This document shows positions 9,771 through 18,673 of a stretch of DNA of 64,000 bases, one piece after another (position 1 is the first letter of the stretch; every line of letters starts with the position of its first letter). Position numbers and translations under genes: made by a program. Source of the DNA: ZC4RG30 sp963726085 (GTDB taxonomy: Bacteria; Pseudomonadota; Gammaproteobacteria; Steroidobacterales; Steroidobacteraceae). The DNA is taken from contig CAVSAR010000007.1 in the NCBI GenBank assembly GCA_963726085.1, positions 1-64,000 on the forward strand. The letters are read 5' to 3'. The notes beneath the pieces are model-generated. The model saw only the letters and a list, made by a program, of their open reading frames with translations. It was not told the DNA's origin and did no database searches.

Positions 9771-10668
9771 GTGCCTCCGTCCGCCCCGCCGCCGCAGATT
9801 TTCGACCGCGCGCTGGTCAACCGCCGGCTCGATCGCGCCTGGGCGCGGGCGCAGCCCGGCGACGGCGCGGACTTTCTGCTCGCCCGCGCCGCCGAGGAAC
9901 TCGGAGATCGGCTCTCGCTCGTCAAGCGGCGCTTTGCGGCTCGCCGCCGATTTCGGCTCGCCCGGACCGCACGCCGCGGCTCAGCTCGCAGCCAGCGGCC
10001 AGGTCGATCGCCTCATCCGCATCGCCCCGACTTTCGCCAGCGTCGGGGCCGGCGCGTTCCTGCCAGCCGTCGGCGACCTCGAGCGCCTGCCGGTCGCCGA
10101 GGGCCGCTTCGACCTCGCCGTTTCGCTGCTCGCGCTGCAGACCGTCAACGACCTGCCCGGCGCGCTGATCCAGATGCGGCGCGCGCTCAAAGCCGACGGG
10201 TTGCTGATGGCGGCGATCCTGGGCGGCGACACGCTGACCGAACTGCGTCAGAGCCTCACGATCGCCGAAAGCGAGGTTCTCGGCGGCGCCTCGCCGCGGG
10301 TCGCCCCGTTCGTCGACGTGCGCGCGTTCGGCTCGCTTGCGCAAAGAGCGGGCCTTGCGCTGCCGGTGGTCGACCTCGACCGCGCGACCGTCCGCTACGC
10401 CGACCTCTTTGCGCTCGTGAACGACCTGCGCGCGTTTGGCGCGGCGAATTCGCTGAACGCGCGAAGCCGAACTCCCTTGAGGCGCGAGGTGCTGGCGCGC
10501 GCCGCAGCGGTCTACGCCGAGCGGTTCGCGGACCCCGACGGGCGGCTCCGCGCGACCTTCGACATCTTATGGCTGAGCGGTTGGGCGCCGCACGAAAGCC
10601 AGCAAAAACCGCTGAAGCCCGGCTCCGCGACGACGCGGCTCGCCGACGCGCTGAAGAGCCGGCGCTGA
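9771..10668 (+). CDS. SAM-dependent methyltransferase (BioC / NDUFAF5-like), frameshifted
   Basis: The N-terminal part (PPPQIFDRALVNRRLDRAWARA..., DFLLARAAEELGDRLSLV) matches the alphaproteobacterial methyltransferase usually found opposite comF, related to BioC and the mitochondrial complex I factor NDUFAF5. One extra base near 9935 moves the reading frame. The rest continues as LAADFGSPGPHAA, then DLAVSLLALQTVNDLPGALIQMRRALK and a C-terminal FDILWLSGWAPHESQQKPL tail typical of this group. The start is taken as GTG at 9771. The substrate is not known for the bacterial family. Confidence 0.7.
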
Positions 10669-10699
10669 TGTGGTGAGAGCGTACCAGAGCGCCTGAGCA

Positions 10700-10751
10700 T
10701 CTGTAGCCGCGGTCGATGACCGCGGCGCCGCGCTCAGCGAGCGCGGCTGCA
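10700..10751. repeat. palindromic intergenic repeat (GTAGCCGCG type)
   Basis: GTAGCCGCGG at the left and CGCGGCTGC at the right are inverted, with a nested CCGCGGTC..GACCGCGG hairpin. The left arm (TGTAGCCGCG) recurs at the edge of the element at 18745-18836 inside imuA, so this is a dispersed family in the left-hand genome. Confidence 0.5.
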
Positions 10752-10804
10752 AAGTCGCCCTTCATGACGCCGCGGTTCGCCAGGTTCCGCGGGCTGCATT
10801 GGAT

Positions 10805-10828
10805 ATTGTAGCCACATGCGGCTACAAT
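10805..10828. promoter_or_regulatory. palindromic operator upstream of the antitoxin gene
   Basis: ATTGTAGCC-ACATGC-GGCTACAAT is a perfect 9-bp inverted repeat ending 6 bases before the antitoxin ATG at 10835. Antitoxins of the Phd/YefM type repress their own promoters by binding such short palindromes, so this is probably the autoregulatory operator. Binding itself is inferred. Confidence 0.65.
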
Positions 10829-10834
10829 GTTTCC

Positions 10835-11104
10835 ATGAAGACGGTAACGATCCGCGAAGCGAAAAATCGCCTGACCGAGCTCGCCCGCGAGGTCGAGCGG
10901 GGGGAGACGATTGTTGTCACGCGCAACGGCTCGCCCGTTTTCGAGCTCCCGCCGCACCGCCCGCGCAAGGGTCTTCGTCCCGAAGCGATTGAGGACTTCA
11001 AGCGGAAGCGCGGGATCGAAACGATTGTGGCTTTCATCGCCGATGATTTCGACGATCCGTTGCCGGAGGATTTTCTCCTCCGTCCGCTGCCGCCCGACGC
11101 ATGA
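10835..11104 (+). CDS. type II antitoxin, Phd/YefM family
   Basis: 89 residues. The first 45 (TIREAKNRLTELAREVERGE, then VVTRNGSPVFEL) are the Phd/YefM dimerisation and DNA-binding fold. The acidic C-terminus (AFIADDFDDPLPEDF) is where such antitoxins wrap their toxin. The ATG at 10835 is preferred over an in-frame ATG at 10799 because the latter lies upstream of the operator palindrome. The stop overlaps the ATG of the toxin remnant downstream (ATGA), the normal arrangement of a VapBC-like pair. Confidence 0.8.
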   Translation: MKTVTIREAKNRLTELAREVERGETIVVTRNGSPVFELPPHRPRKGLRPEAIEDFKRKRGIETIVAFIADDFDDPLPEDFLLRPLPPDA

Positions 11105-11172
11105 AACTTTTGCTGAGGCTCATCACCATTGACCGCGCTCTAGTTGCGCATCCGCTGGCGGCGAGGGGATAG
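11101..11172 (+). pseudogene. internally deleted PIN-domain toxin remnant
   Basis: A 23-codon frame overlapping the antitoxin stop. It begins MKLLL, the usual first strand of VapC PIN toxins (where MKLLLDTH... is expected), and continues directly into LITIDRALVAHPLAA. That resembles the C-terminal PIN segment (typically LVTADRALAAYPV). The central acidic active-site region of about 80 codons is absent, so the toxin would be dead and the antitoxin orphaned. The interpretation rests on family recall. Confidence 0.5.
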
Positions 11173-11273
11173 GCTCGCGGGCGGCGTCTGCACCGTTGCT
11201 CTAGTGTTCCCGCCGAAGGATGCCGCCGACCGACGGCGTTGGCCACACAGCGATGCTCAAAGAGGAGATGACC

Positions 11274-12030
11274 ATGCAGGACAAACCCGTCGCGCTCGTC
11301 ACCGGCGCCAATCAGGGAATCGGCCTTCAGATCGCGAAGGATCTCGCGGCGCATGGCTTCACCGTGCTGGTCGGCTCGCGCAACCTCGCGAAGGGGCAGA
11401 CGGCCGCGAAGAGCGTCGGAGCCGACGCCCGCGCGATCCAGCTCGACGTGACCGATCAAGCTTCGATCGCCGCCGCGGCGGAGCGCATCCGCAACGAGCT
11501 CGGCCGCCTCGACGTGCTCGTCAACAACGCGGCCATCTCGAATACGGGCAAGCGGCCCGGCATGACCGTCGAGGAGTACGCCAAGTCGACCCGCCCGAGC
11601 AACGTGTCCCTCGACGAGGTGCGCGCGGTGTGGGAGACCAACGTGTTCGGCGTCCTCGCCGTCTACCAGGCGATGCTGCCGCTCCTGCGCGAGGCGCCGG
11701 CAGGCCCGCATCGTCAACGTGTCGAGCGGCGTTGGCTCGCTGACGAGGAACTCGGACCCGGCCTTCCCCTACCGCTCGATCTTCGGCCCCGTCTACCCTG
11801 CGTCCAAGACGGCGCTCAACGCCATGACGCTCGCCATGGCGATCGAGCTGGAGTCGACCGGGATCAAGGTCAACGCCGTCTCCCCGGGCTTCACGAAGAC
11901 GAACCTCAACGACTATGAGGGCACGGAGACGGTCGAGGAGGGCGCCCGCGAGGCGGTGCGCGTCGCGCTGCTCGGCCCGGACGGCCCGACGGGTACGTTC
12001 TCGCACGCGAGCGGACCGCTCCCATGGTGA
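11274..12030 (+). CDS. short-chain dehydrogenase/reductase, one-base frameshift
   Basis: A classical SDR of about 250 residues. It has the nucleotide-binding GANQGIG motif near residue 12, the NNAAIS motif, and the catalytic Tyr/Lys pair in YPASK. Joining requires removal of one base in GGCAGGCCCGC around 11700, which restores REAPAARIVNVSSGVGSLT. The start is set at ATG 11274, six bases after AGAGGAG; the ATG at 11268 abuts that site and is too close. It resembles carbonyl-reductase-like SDRs; the substrate is unknown. Confidence 0.75.
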
Positions 12031-12112
12031 TCCAAGTCTCGAGCACGTGTTCGAAGGTCAGGCCGCCGACCGCCGGGCGCTCGCCGTTCCTGATCGAGGA
12101 AGCTGAACGAAA

Positions 12113-12486
12113 TCAGTCGCCCCTACGGATGGGCAATGAGCGGCGAATCCGAGCCTCTTCGACCACGACGACCGAGCCACGGCGCAGCGGCTCTTCCAAT
12201 GCCGGCAAATTCGCCAGGAGGAGGGCGAGTTGTCGTGTCGGCGTTCGATTGGTCGCCCCGCGGAACAAGACGACAGAAGGAGCGCTTTCGCTTGTCGCTG
12301 CCAACAGGGTTGCGAAGTCCGTATCCGCGGAAATGATCACACGATCCTCGTCTTGGGCGCGAAGAAGATCGTTTCGTCGTCTGCGCGCTGCAATCCATAT
12401 TCCCTGACATGTACAGCGTCGTGCCCTCGCTGCCGCAGCCCCTCGGCGATCCCAGGCGACAGCGCGTTGTCCACGAGGAACCTCAC
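12113..12486 (-). CDS. DUF5615 PIN-like toxin, frameshifted
   Basis: RFLVDNALSPGIAEGLRQRG, HDAVHVREYGLQRADDETIF and, after a frame change near 12345, DRVIISADTDFATLL and PSVVLFRG are the conserved blocks of DUF5615 PIN-like proteins. The acidic residues D (VDNAL), D/E (ADDE) and D (SADTDF) would form the nuclease site. The GTG start overlaps the stop codon of the upstream DUF433 gene (GTGA), so the two form a coupled toxin-antitoxin operon. Toxicity is inferred from the family pairing. Confidence 0.7.
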
Positions 12487-12706
12487 GGAACGGTCAGTGG
12501 CAATTCGCGCTCGCGCACGGCGTCTGCCGCGTAGTGCAGAGCCTCTGGATGTCCTCTTGTTCGAGGTCCGGATAGGCGGCAAGAATATCAGTCGCAGTCA
12601 CGTCGGCCACCATGCCGATGATCGTCGCCACCGGGATGCGCAACCCGCGGATGCAAGGGACGCCGCCCATCTGTTTTGCGTCGACGGTAATTCGCGTGAA
12701 TTTCAT
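12483..12706 (-). CDS. DUF433 antitoxin, frameshifted at the C-terminus
   Basis: Starts MKFTRITVDAKQMGGVPCIRG, RIPVATIIGMVA, PDLEQEDI: the DUF433 domain, usually a DNA-binding antitoxin partner of DUF5615 toxins. One base is missing near 12540. Restoring it gives a C-terminus like EALHYAADAVRERELPLTVP and a stop overlapping the next gene's GTG. A 10-bp palindrome TTCAATTGAA (12716-12725) lies just upstream and could be the operator. Confidence 0.7.
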
Positions 12707-13854
12707 TTTCGTCTTTCAATTGAACTGTCGTCTCCCACGCCCAAGTGGAATAGTTGAGAGAGTACAAGAGCAAACGCATATTGGCGAGAGCAACCGAGGA
12801 GTCGAATCGTTCGTCGCAGTGAGGCCGCGGCCCGCGTCAGAAATGCGAGGCGATTTAAGGCGAAGCGCGCTCTGTCGACGCCAGCGACATGTCGCGTGCC
12901 GCGTGATCACCGGAAATTCCGCCCCGCCGGCATCGCGCGCTTCGCCTCGACGCCTTCGAGCGGCGAGACTCGGCAGGCGTCCGCGGGTCGTCGAGCCGCG
13001 GCGTTTGCGCGAAGCGGTTGCCCTGGCGCTTCTGCGCCACCGTCGGCTGCGGGCGGCGCACCTCGTCGGCGCGCGCGATGCGTCGTCGATCGTTTCGCCC
13101 GCTTCCGAGAGCAGCCCGAGCATCGGCGTCAGGTCGTCCATGCGCTCGGCGATGACGTGGATGACGCCCTGCTCGTTCTGCAGCTTGCCGGTCACGGCGA
13201 CGAAACGCGCGCCGAGCACGATCGCGCGCAAGGCGCTCGAACGCCTTCGGCCAGACGATGACGTTGGCGACGCCCGCCTCGTCCTCGAGCGTCATGAAGA
13301 TGACGCCCTTGGCGGTGCCGGGCCGCTGGCGCACCAGCACGAGGCCGGCGACGGTGACGCGCTCGCCGCTCCTGACGTGCGGCAAGCGCGTCGGAGCGCA
13401 GGATGCCGCGCGCGGCGAGGCGGGCGCGCATGAACGAGGTCGGATGCGCCTTCGAGCGACAGCGACAGGCGCCGGTAATCCTCGACCACATGCGCGCCGA
13501 GCGGCATCGGCGGCAGCCTCGCGTCCGGCTCGATCTCGCGCGCCGGCCGGCGCGCGGCGAACAGCGGCAGATCGTCCTGGTCGCCGACCCGGTCGAGGCC
13601 GCGCACCGCCCATAGCGCCTGCGCGCCGGTCGAGGCCGAGCGAGCGGAACGCGTCGGCGTCGGCGAGCCGCTCCAGCACGGCCGAGCGTCAGGCCGCTGC
13701 GCAGCCAGAGGTCGCGCACCGAATCGTAGCCCTGCGCCGCGCCGCTCCGACGAGCCGGCGCATGTCCTCCTCGCTGACGCCGATGATCTGCCGAAAGCCG
13801 AGCCGCACCGCATGGGTCGTGCGGATGTCGTCGACCATCGAGGCGTGGCGGGGG

Positions 13855-13993
13855 TGGACCCCTTCTCCCCGTGAACGGGAGAAGGCGCCCGAAGGGCGGA
13901 TGAGGGGCGGCGCTGTCGCTCTCCGGAAAGGTCCGCGCCGCCCCTCATCCGGCGCTACCCCTCTCCCCGCTGCGCGGGGAGAGGGGGAAGGGG
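13855..13993. repeat. palindromic repeat inserted in the dnaE2 coding region
   Basis: Two inverted halves (CTTCTCCCCGTGAACGGGAG... and CCCTCATCCGG...CTCTCCCCGC) lie between the codons for DWDCTLE and ...HASMVDDIRTTHAVRLGF, which are adjacent or nearly so in other DnaE2 proteins. The frame stays open across the element and would add about 45 residues of low-complexity sequence rich in P, R, G and S. It belongs to the same CCCTCATCCGG/CTTCTCCCC family as the copies at 16555 and 17022. Confidence 0.6.
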
Positions 13994-15973
13994 CTTCCAG
14001 CGTGCAGTCCCAGTCCGACAGGTTGACGTCGACCTCGCGCACCTCGACGCCGTGCTCGCGCGCGTCGCGCACGAGCTGCGCGGGCGCGTAGAAGCCGAGC
14101 GGCTGGGCAGTTGAGCATGCGCGGCGGCGAAGACGTCGGGATAGCGGCATTTCATCCAGCACGAGGCGTAGACCAGCAGCGCGAAGCTCGCCGCATGGCT
14201 CTCGGGAAAGCCGTATTCGCCGAAGCCCTCGATCTGCTGGAAGCAGCGCTCGGCGAAGTCGCGGTCGATAGCCCCTCGCCGCCATGCCCTCGACCATCTT
14301 GTCCTGGAAATGTCTGGATCGTGCCGACACGGCGGAAGGTCGCCATCGCGCGGCGCAGCCGGTCGGCCTCCGCCGGCGTGAAGCCGGCGGCGACGATGGC
14401 GATCTTCATCGCCTGCTCCTGGAACAGCGGCACGCCGAGCGTCTTGCTCGAGCACCGCCTCGAGCTCGCTTCGAGGGATAGACGACCTCCTCGAGCCCCT
14501 GCCGGCGGCGCAGATAGGGATGCACCATGTCGCCCTGGATCGGGCCGGGGCGCACGATCGCGACCTCGATGACGAGATCGTAGAATTTCTCGCGGCTTCA
14601 GCCGCGGCAGCATCGACATCTGCGCCCGGCTCTCGATCTGGAACACGCCGATCGTGTCGGCGCGCTAGATCATCGCGTAGACGCAGGCCTCCTCGTGCGG
14701 AAGCGTCGCGAGCGTCAGGCGCTCGCCGTAATGCTGCTTCGAGAAGGTCGAAGCCTTTCGCCAGCGCGGTCAGCATGCCGAGCGCCAGCACGTCGACCTT
14801 GAGGAGGCCGAGCGCGTCGAGATCGTCCTTGTCCCATTCGATCGTCGTGCGGTCCTCCATCGCCGCGTTCATCACCGGCGACGATCTCGTCGAGCCGGTC
14901 GCGGGTGATGACGAAGCCGCCGCTGTGCTGCGAGAGATGGCGCGGAAAGCCGATCAGCTCCTCCGCCATCTCCAGCGCCAGCGCGAGCGTCGGATCGGCC
15001 GGATCGAGCCCGGCCGAGCGCACGCGATCCTCGCCGAGCGGCTGTCGAGTCTGGCCCCAGGCGGTTCCGTTGAGCGCCGCGATGACGTCGTCCGACAGGC
15101 CGAAGACCTTGGCCGTCTCGCGGATCGCCGAGCGCGTGCGATAGGTGATGACGGCGGCGGCGAGCCCGGCGCGCTCGCGCCCGTAGCGCTCGTAGATGTA
15201 CTGGATCACCTCCTCGCGCCGCTCGTGCTCGAAATCGACGTCGATGTCGGGCGGCTCGTTGCGCTCGGGCGAGATGAAGCGCTCGAACAGAAGATCGAAG
15301 CGCGCCGGATCGACCTCGGTGATGCCGAGGCAGATAGCAGAGCGCCGAATTCGCCGCCGAGCCGCGCCCCTGGCAGAGGATGCCTTCGCGTGCGGGCGAA
15401 GCGCACGATGTCGTGCACGGTGAGAAAATAGGGCGCGTAGTCGAGCGCGGCGATCAGCGCGAGTTCGTGCGCGAGCGCCTCGCGCATCCGCTCCGGGAAC
15501 GCCCTCGGGATAGCGCACGCGGGCGCCCTCCCAGGCGAAGGCTTCGAGCGCGGCCTGCGGCGTCGCGATAGCCTTCGCGCAGTTCCTCCGGATAGCGATG
15601 CGCGAGTTCGTCGAGGCTGAAGGCGAGGCCGTCGAGAAAGCGGATCGTCTCTTCGAGCGCCTCCGGCGCCTCGGCGAAGAGCCGCGCCATCTCGCGCGGC
15701 GCTCTTGAGATGGCGCTCGGCATTGGCCTGGGTCAGGCGCCCCGCGGCCTCGAGCGTCGTGCCTCTCGCGAATGCAGGCGACGACGTCGGCGAGCGCGCG
15801 CCGCTCAGGCGCATGCATGAGCGCGTCGTTGGTCGCGATGAGCGGCGCGCCGAGCGTTCGCGCCAGCGCCGCGCGCCGCGCGAGACCGCCACGCATGTCC
15901 TCGCCGTAAGTCAGGCTCGCGCCGATCCAGAGGCGCGAGCCGAAGGCCTCGCGGAGGCGGGAGAGCAGCGGAC

Positions 15974-16140
15974 GCCCTCCCTCCCCCCGTGTGGGGGAGG
16001 GACGGGGTGAGGGGTCGTGCTGCGCTCGGCTCTCGCTTGACCCGCTCTCGTGAAAGGTCCGTGCGACCCCTCCAATCCTCCCCCGCATAGCGCGTCGAAA
16101 GACGGCGTTCTCTCGAACACCTTGGGGGAGGGGACGCGTG
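15974..16140. repeat. second palindromic repeat inserted in dnaE2
   Basis: A G/C-rich element with inverted GTGAGGGGTCG / CGACCCCTC arms and CTCCCCC runs at both ends. It interrupts the N-terminal region between QIVALPP and LLSRLREAFGSRLW. The translated frame is open across it, adding roughly 55 residues of PSPRPSPTRGEGG-type sequence absent from normal DnaE2. Confidence 0.6.
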
Positions 16141-16543
16141 GGAGGAAGCGCCACGATCTGCAGCCCCTCGCCATGCTCCAGAAGGTCGTCGATGCGCAAA
16201 TGGCATTCGCCCTTGGGCGCGCGCAGGTTTCCCGCCGTCAGGATCCGGCAGAGCCGGCCATAAGCCGCGCGGTCTTTCGGATAGGCGAGCACGTCCGGCG
16301 CGCCGTCCATGAAGGCGAGCCGCGCGCCGGGAACGACGCGCATGCCCGCAACCGCCGCCTTGTTCTCGCGCGCGAATAGATGCGCGCGCACGACGCCCGC
16401 CAGCGTGTTGCGATCGGCGATCCCGATCCCTGAAAGCCCGAGCTCGGCGGCGCGCGCGACCATCTCCTCGGGATGCGAGGCCCCGCGCAGAAACGAAAAA
16501 TTCGTCATCGCCGCCAATTCGGCGAAGCGCGGCTCAAGGCGGA

Positions 16544-17002
16544 TCACCTCCTTCGCCCCGCCTCCGGCGGGGAGAAGGTGGCCGGGCGAAGCCCGGCCGG
16601 ATGAGGGGCAGCGCCGCCCTCTGTCGTTGGCCCCTTGAACCGCTCGAACTGCGCCAGCCGACCTTCGACTGCAGCGACAATCGTCTCGCACACATCGTCG
16701 ACTGAACCCAGCACGTCAGCATTCCAGAACCGCAGAACGCGGTAACCCAGCGCAATCAGAATTGCGTCTCGTTTGTCATCGTAGGCGCTGTCGGCATGTT
16801 GCGACCCATCGAGCTCGATGACGAGCTTACAGCCTCGACATACGAAGTCGGCATAATAAGGTCCCACCGGCGCCTGACGCACGAATTTCGTGCCTCCAAG
16901 ACGACGGTCGCGAAGACGATGCCAGAGTTTTTTCTCCGCTTCTGTTGACGCAGCGCGCAGCGTTTGAGCGCGAGCGCTTACAGGAATGTTACGGGTACGC
17001 AT
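16544..17002 (-). CDS. DUF559 endonuclease-like protein
   Basis: 152 residues. The core has the DUF559 / Vsr-like restriction-endonuclease fold: AEKKLWHRLRDRRLGG, FVRQAPVGPYYADFVC with the catalytic Asp, KLVIELDGSQH with E/D, and YDDKRDAILIALGYRVLRFWN. The last about 30 residues (APHPAGLRPATFSPPEAGRR) are encoded by the palindromic repeat at its 3' end. It lies between imuB and dnaE2, on the same strand, bracketed by inverted copies of that repeat. It is not a known mutasome part, and no frameshift is present. Its substrate is unknown. Confidence 0.75.
   Translation of the reverse strand: MRTRNIPVSARAQTLRAASTEAEKKLWHRLRDRRLGGTKFVRQAPVGPYYADFVCRGCKLVIELDGSQHADSAYDDKRDAILIALGYRVLRFWNADVLGSVDDVCETIVAAVEGRLAQFERFKGPTTEGGAAPHPAGLRPATFSPPEAGRRR
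16555..16614. repeat. palindromic repeat, inverted copy A, downstream flank of DUF559
   Basis: Read on the minus strand it is GCGCTGCCCCTCATCCGG followed by a hairpin, CCGGCCACCTTCTCCCCG and a second hairpin. The same series is on the plus strand at 17022-17077. It supplies the DUF559 C-terminus and stop region and ends just before the dnaE2 ribosome-binding site. Confidence 0.75.
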
Positions 17003-17021
17003 TCGTTACTCCTATAGTTTG

Positions 17022-17077
17022 GCGCTGCCCCTCATCCGGCCGGCTGCGCCGGCCACCTTCTCCCCGCAAGCGGGGCG
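17022..17077. repeat. palindromic repeat, inverted copy B, upstream flank of DUF559
   Basis: The same sequence as copy A in opposite orientation (GCGCTGCCCCTCATCCGG ... CCGGCCACCTTCTCCCCG ... CGGGGCG), differing only in the hairpin loops. It begins 20 bp upstream of the DUF559 start and separates that gene from the end of imuB. Confidence 0.75.
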
Positions 17078-17098
17078 AAGGGAGCGCGCCTCTCTCCC

Positions 17099-18673
17099 TC
17101 ACCCGAACACCCCGTGCACGAACCATTTCGCTCTGCAGCGTCTCGCGGCCCCAGAGGCCTTCGCGGTAGAGCCAGAAGCGGCGGCCTTGAGAATCCTCGG
17201 CGCGGAAATAGTCGCGCGTCGGCGCGTCGGGACGGCGCCACCACGGCGGCGGCGATGCGTTCGGGGCCCTCGATCGCCGCGACGTCGTGCAGGACGCGCC
17301 GCCAGCGGAAGCGCAACGGCGGCCCGTCGGGCACTTCGCGACCGCCTCGATCGGCTCGGGACGGACGAAGAGCCTGAGCGGCCGCGCCGGCGCGGCCGCC
17401 GGCGAAGGCCGTAGTCCCCTCCCCTTGCCCCTCCCCGCGCGTCCGCGCCTCTCCGAGCGTCGCCGGCGCGGCCGCCTCGGCCTGTTCGGGCAGATGCGCC
17501 TCGACGAGCGCGCGCCGCGTCACCGCGCGCGCCCCGAGCCGCGCGCTCAAGCGGTCGATGAGGTCGGCGAGCGCGCGCGCGCGTTCGGCCTCGTGCGCCC
17601 GGTCGAGCTCGACTTGCGAGGGCGCGAGCGGCTCGGCCGCAAGGCACGAGAGGCGCATGAGGTCGACGCCGAAGCCGGCGTCGATCGCGTCCTCATGCGG
17701 GCTCGCGAGCCTCTCGGCGAAGAGCCGCAGCGATCGCGCGCGCTTCGTTCAGCGGCCGGGAGGCGCCGACCCGGATGCGGCGCACGTCGCCGTCGACCCG
17801 ATAGAGGCTGAGCTCGATCCGCCTCGCGCCCTTGGCCTGACGCTCGAGCAGCACCACGAGATCGTCGGCGAGCTTTTCGTAACGTCGCCTCGATCGCCTC
17901 GACCGTCTGCGATGGGCGAGGCGAAGCGCCGCTCGGCGCAGAAATCGGGGGGCATGAAACGCGGCGCGATCGAGGAGCGCTCGAGCCCTTTGAGCGCATC
18001 GAGCCGCGCCATCGGGACGGCCCGAACCGCGCCGTGATCGGCGCGCGGGGCCTGAGCGCGATGTCGCCGATCAGCCTCAGGCCCGCCCGCGCCATGTCGG
18101 CGACGGTTTTGTCGTCGAGGCCGAGCGCCGCGAGCGGCAGGTCGTGGAAGAGCTTGGCGAAGGCCTTGTCGCTTAAAATCTCGGGCGCGATTTTTTGGCT
18201 CGAAAACCGCGCCAGCGCTCAGGCCGCGCGCGGATTGCCGGCGACGCCGGCGACGCGCCGCAATCCCCTGCGCGGCGAGGCGCTTCAGGCAATCCTCGGC
18301 GAGCGCCGCCTCGCCCTCGAAGAGATGCGCGACGCCGGAGATGTCGAGCATGAGCCCGTCGGCGCCATCGAGCGCGGCGAGCGGCGTAAAGCGGGAGCAC
18401 CAGTCGCAGAGACGCTCCAGGAGGCGCGCCTCTTCCGCCGGCTCCGCCTCGACAGCGACGAGCGACGGGCAAGCGCGCGCGCGCATCGGCGAGCGAAAGG
18501 CCGGGGCTCAGGCCCAGCCGCGCGGCTTCGGCGTCGACGCCGACGAGCCGCTCCGCGTTGTTGATCCTGGCGACGGCCGCGAGCGGCGTTGCTTGATCAA
18601 CGCGATTGAGACGCCGGGCGCGGTCCGTCGCCAGACGCGGCAGCCAGAGAGAGAGAAATCGGCGGATCGTCAA
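17099..18673 (-). pseudogene. imuB: ImuB, Y-family polymerase-like mutasome protein, frameshifted
   Basis: A catalytically inactive Y-family homologue that links DnaE2 to the sliding clamp. The N-terminus (RRFLSLWLPRLATDR, ARINNAERLVGVD, GLSPGLSLADAR), the palm (PLAALDGADGLMLDISGVAHLFEGE) and a C-terminal FWLYREGLWGRETLQ...WFVHGVFG are recognisable in three frames. The start is probably TTG at 18673, overlapping imuA; the stop is TGA at 17099-17101. Several one-base shifts are needed, and a C/T-rich repeat near 17401-17455 adds an extra TRGEGQGEG-like stretch. Confidence 0.75.
17401..17455. repeat. C/T-rich repeat inside imuB
   Basis: CCCCTCCCCTTGCCCCTCCCCGC and flanks resemble the outer part of the palindromic elements in dnaE2. 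It is read as TRGEGQGEG in the imuB frame. It is less clearly palindromic than the others, so membership in the family is tentative. Confidence 0.4.

Larger units (their letters stand above)
12907..16547 (-). pseudogene. dnaE2: error-prone DNA polymerase DnaE2, many frameshifts
   Basis: Catalytic subunit of the ImuA-ImuB-DnaE2 translesion mutasome. The N-terminal PHP region (TNFSFLRGASHPEEMV, GIGIADRNTLAGVVRAH), the polymerase core (PPDIDVDFEHERREEVIQYI, AANSA, CYCLGITEVDP), GVFQIESRAQMSMLPRLKPR, GYDRDFAERCFQQIEGFGEYG and the final AGRNFR (TGA at 12907-12909) are all present but spread over three frames. About 15 or more one-base shifts, mostly insertions, plus an in-frame TAG around 14669, break it. 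The start is unclear; GTG at 16547 sits inside a strong AAGGAGGTGATC. Two palindromic repeats are read through in frame. Whether the gene is truly dead cannot be told, because the whole left part is error-rich. Confidence 0.8.

Noticed and set aside
14715..16691. 658-residue frame as a shortened natural DnaE2
   Set aside because: Conserved DnaE2 blocks continue in the other two frames within and beyond it, so it is only the longest piece of a frameshifted gene.
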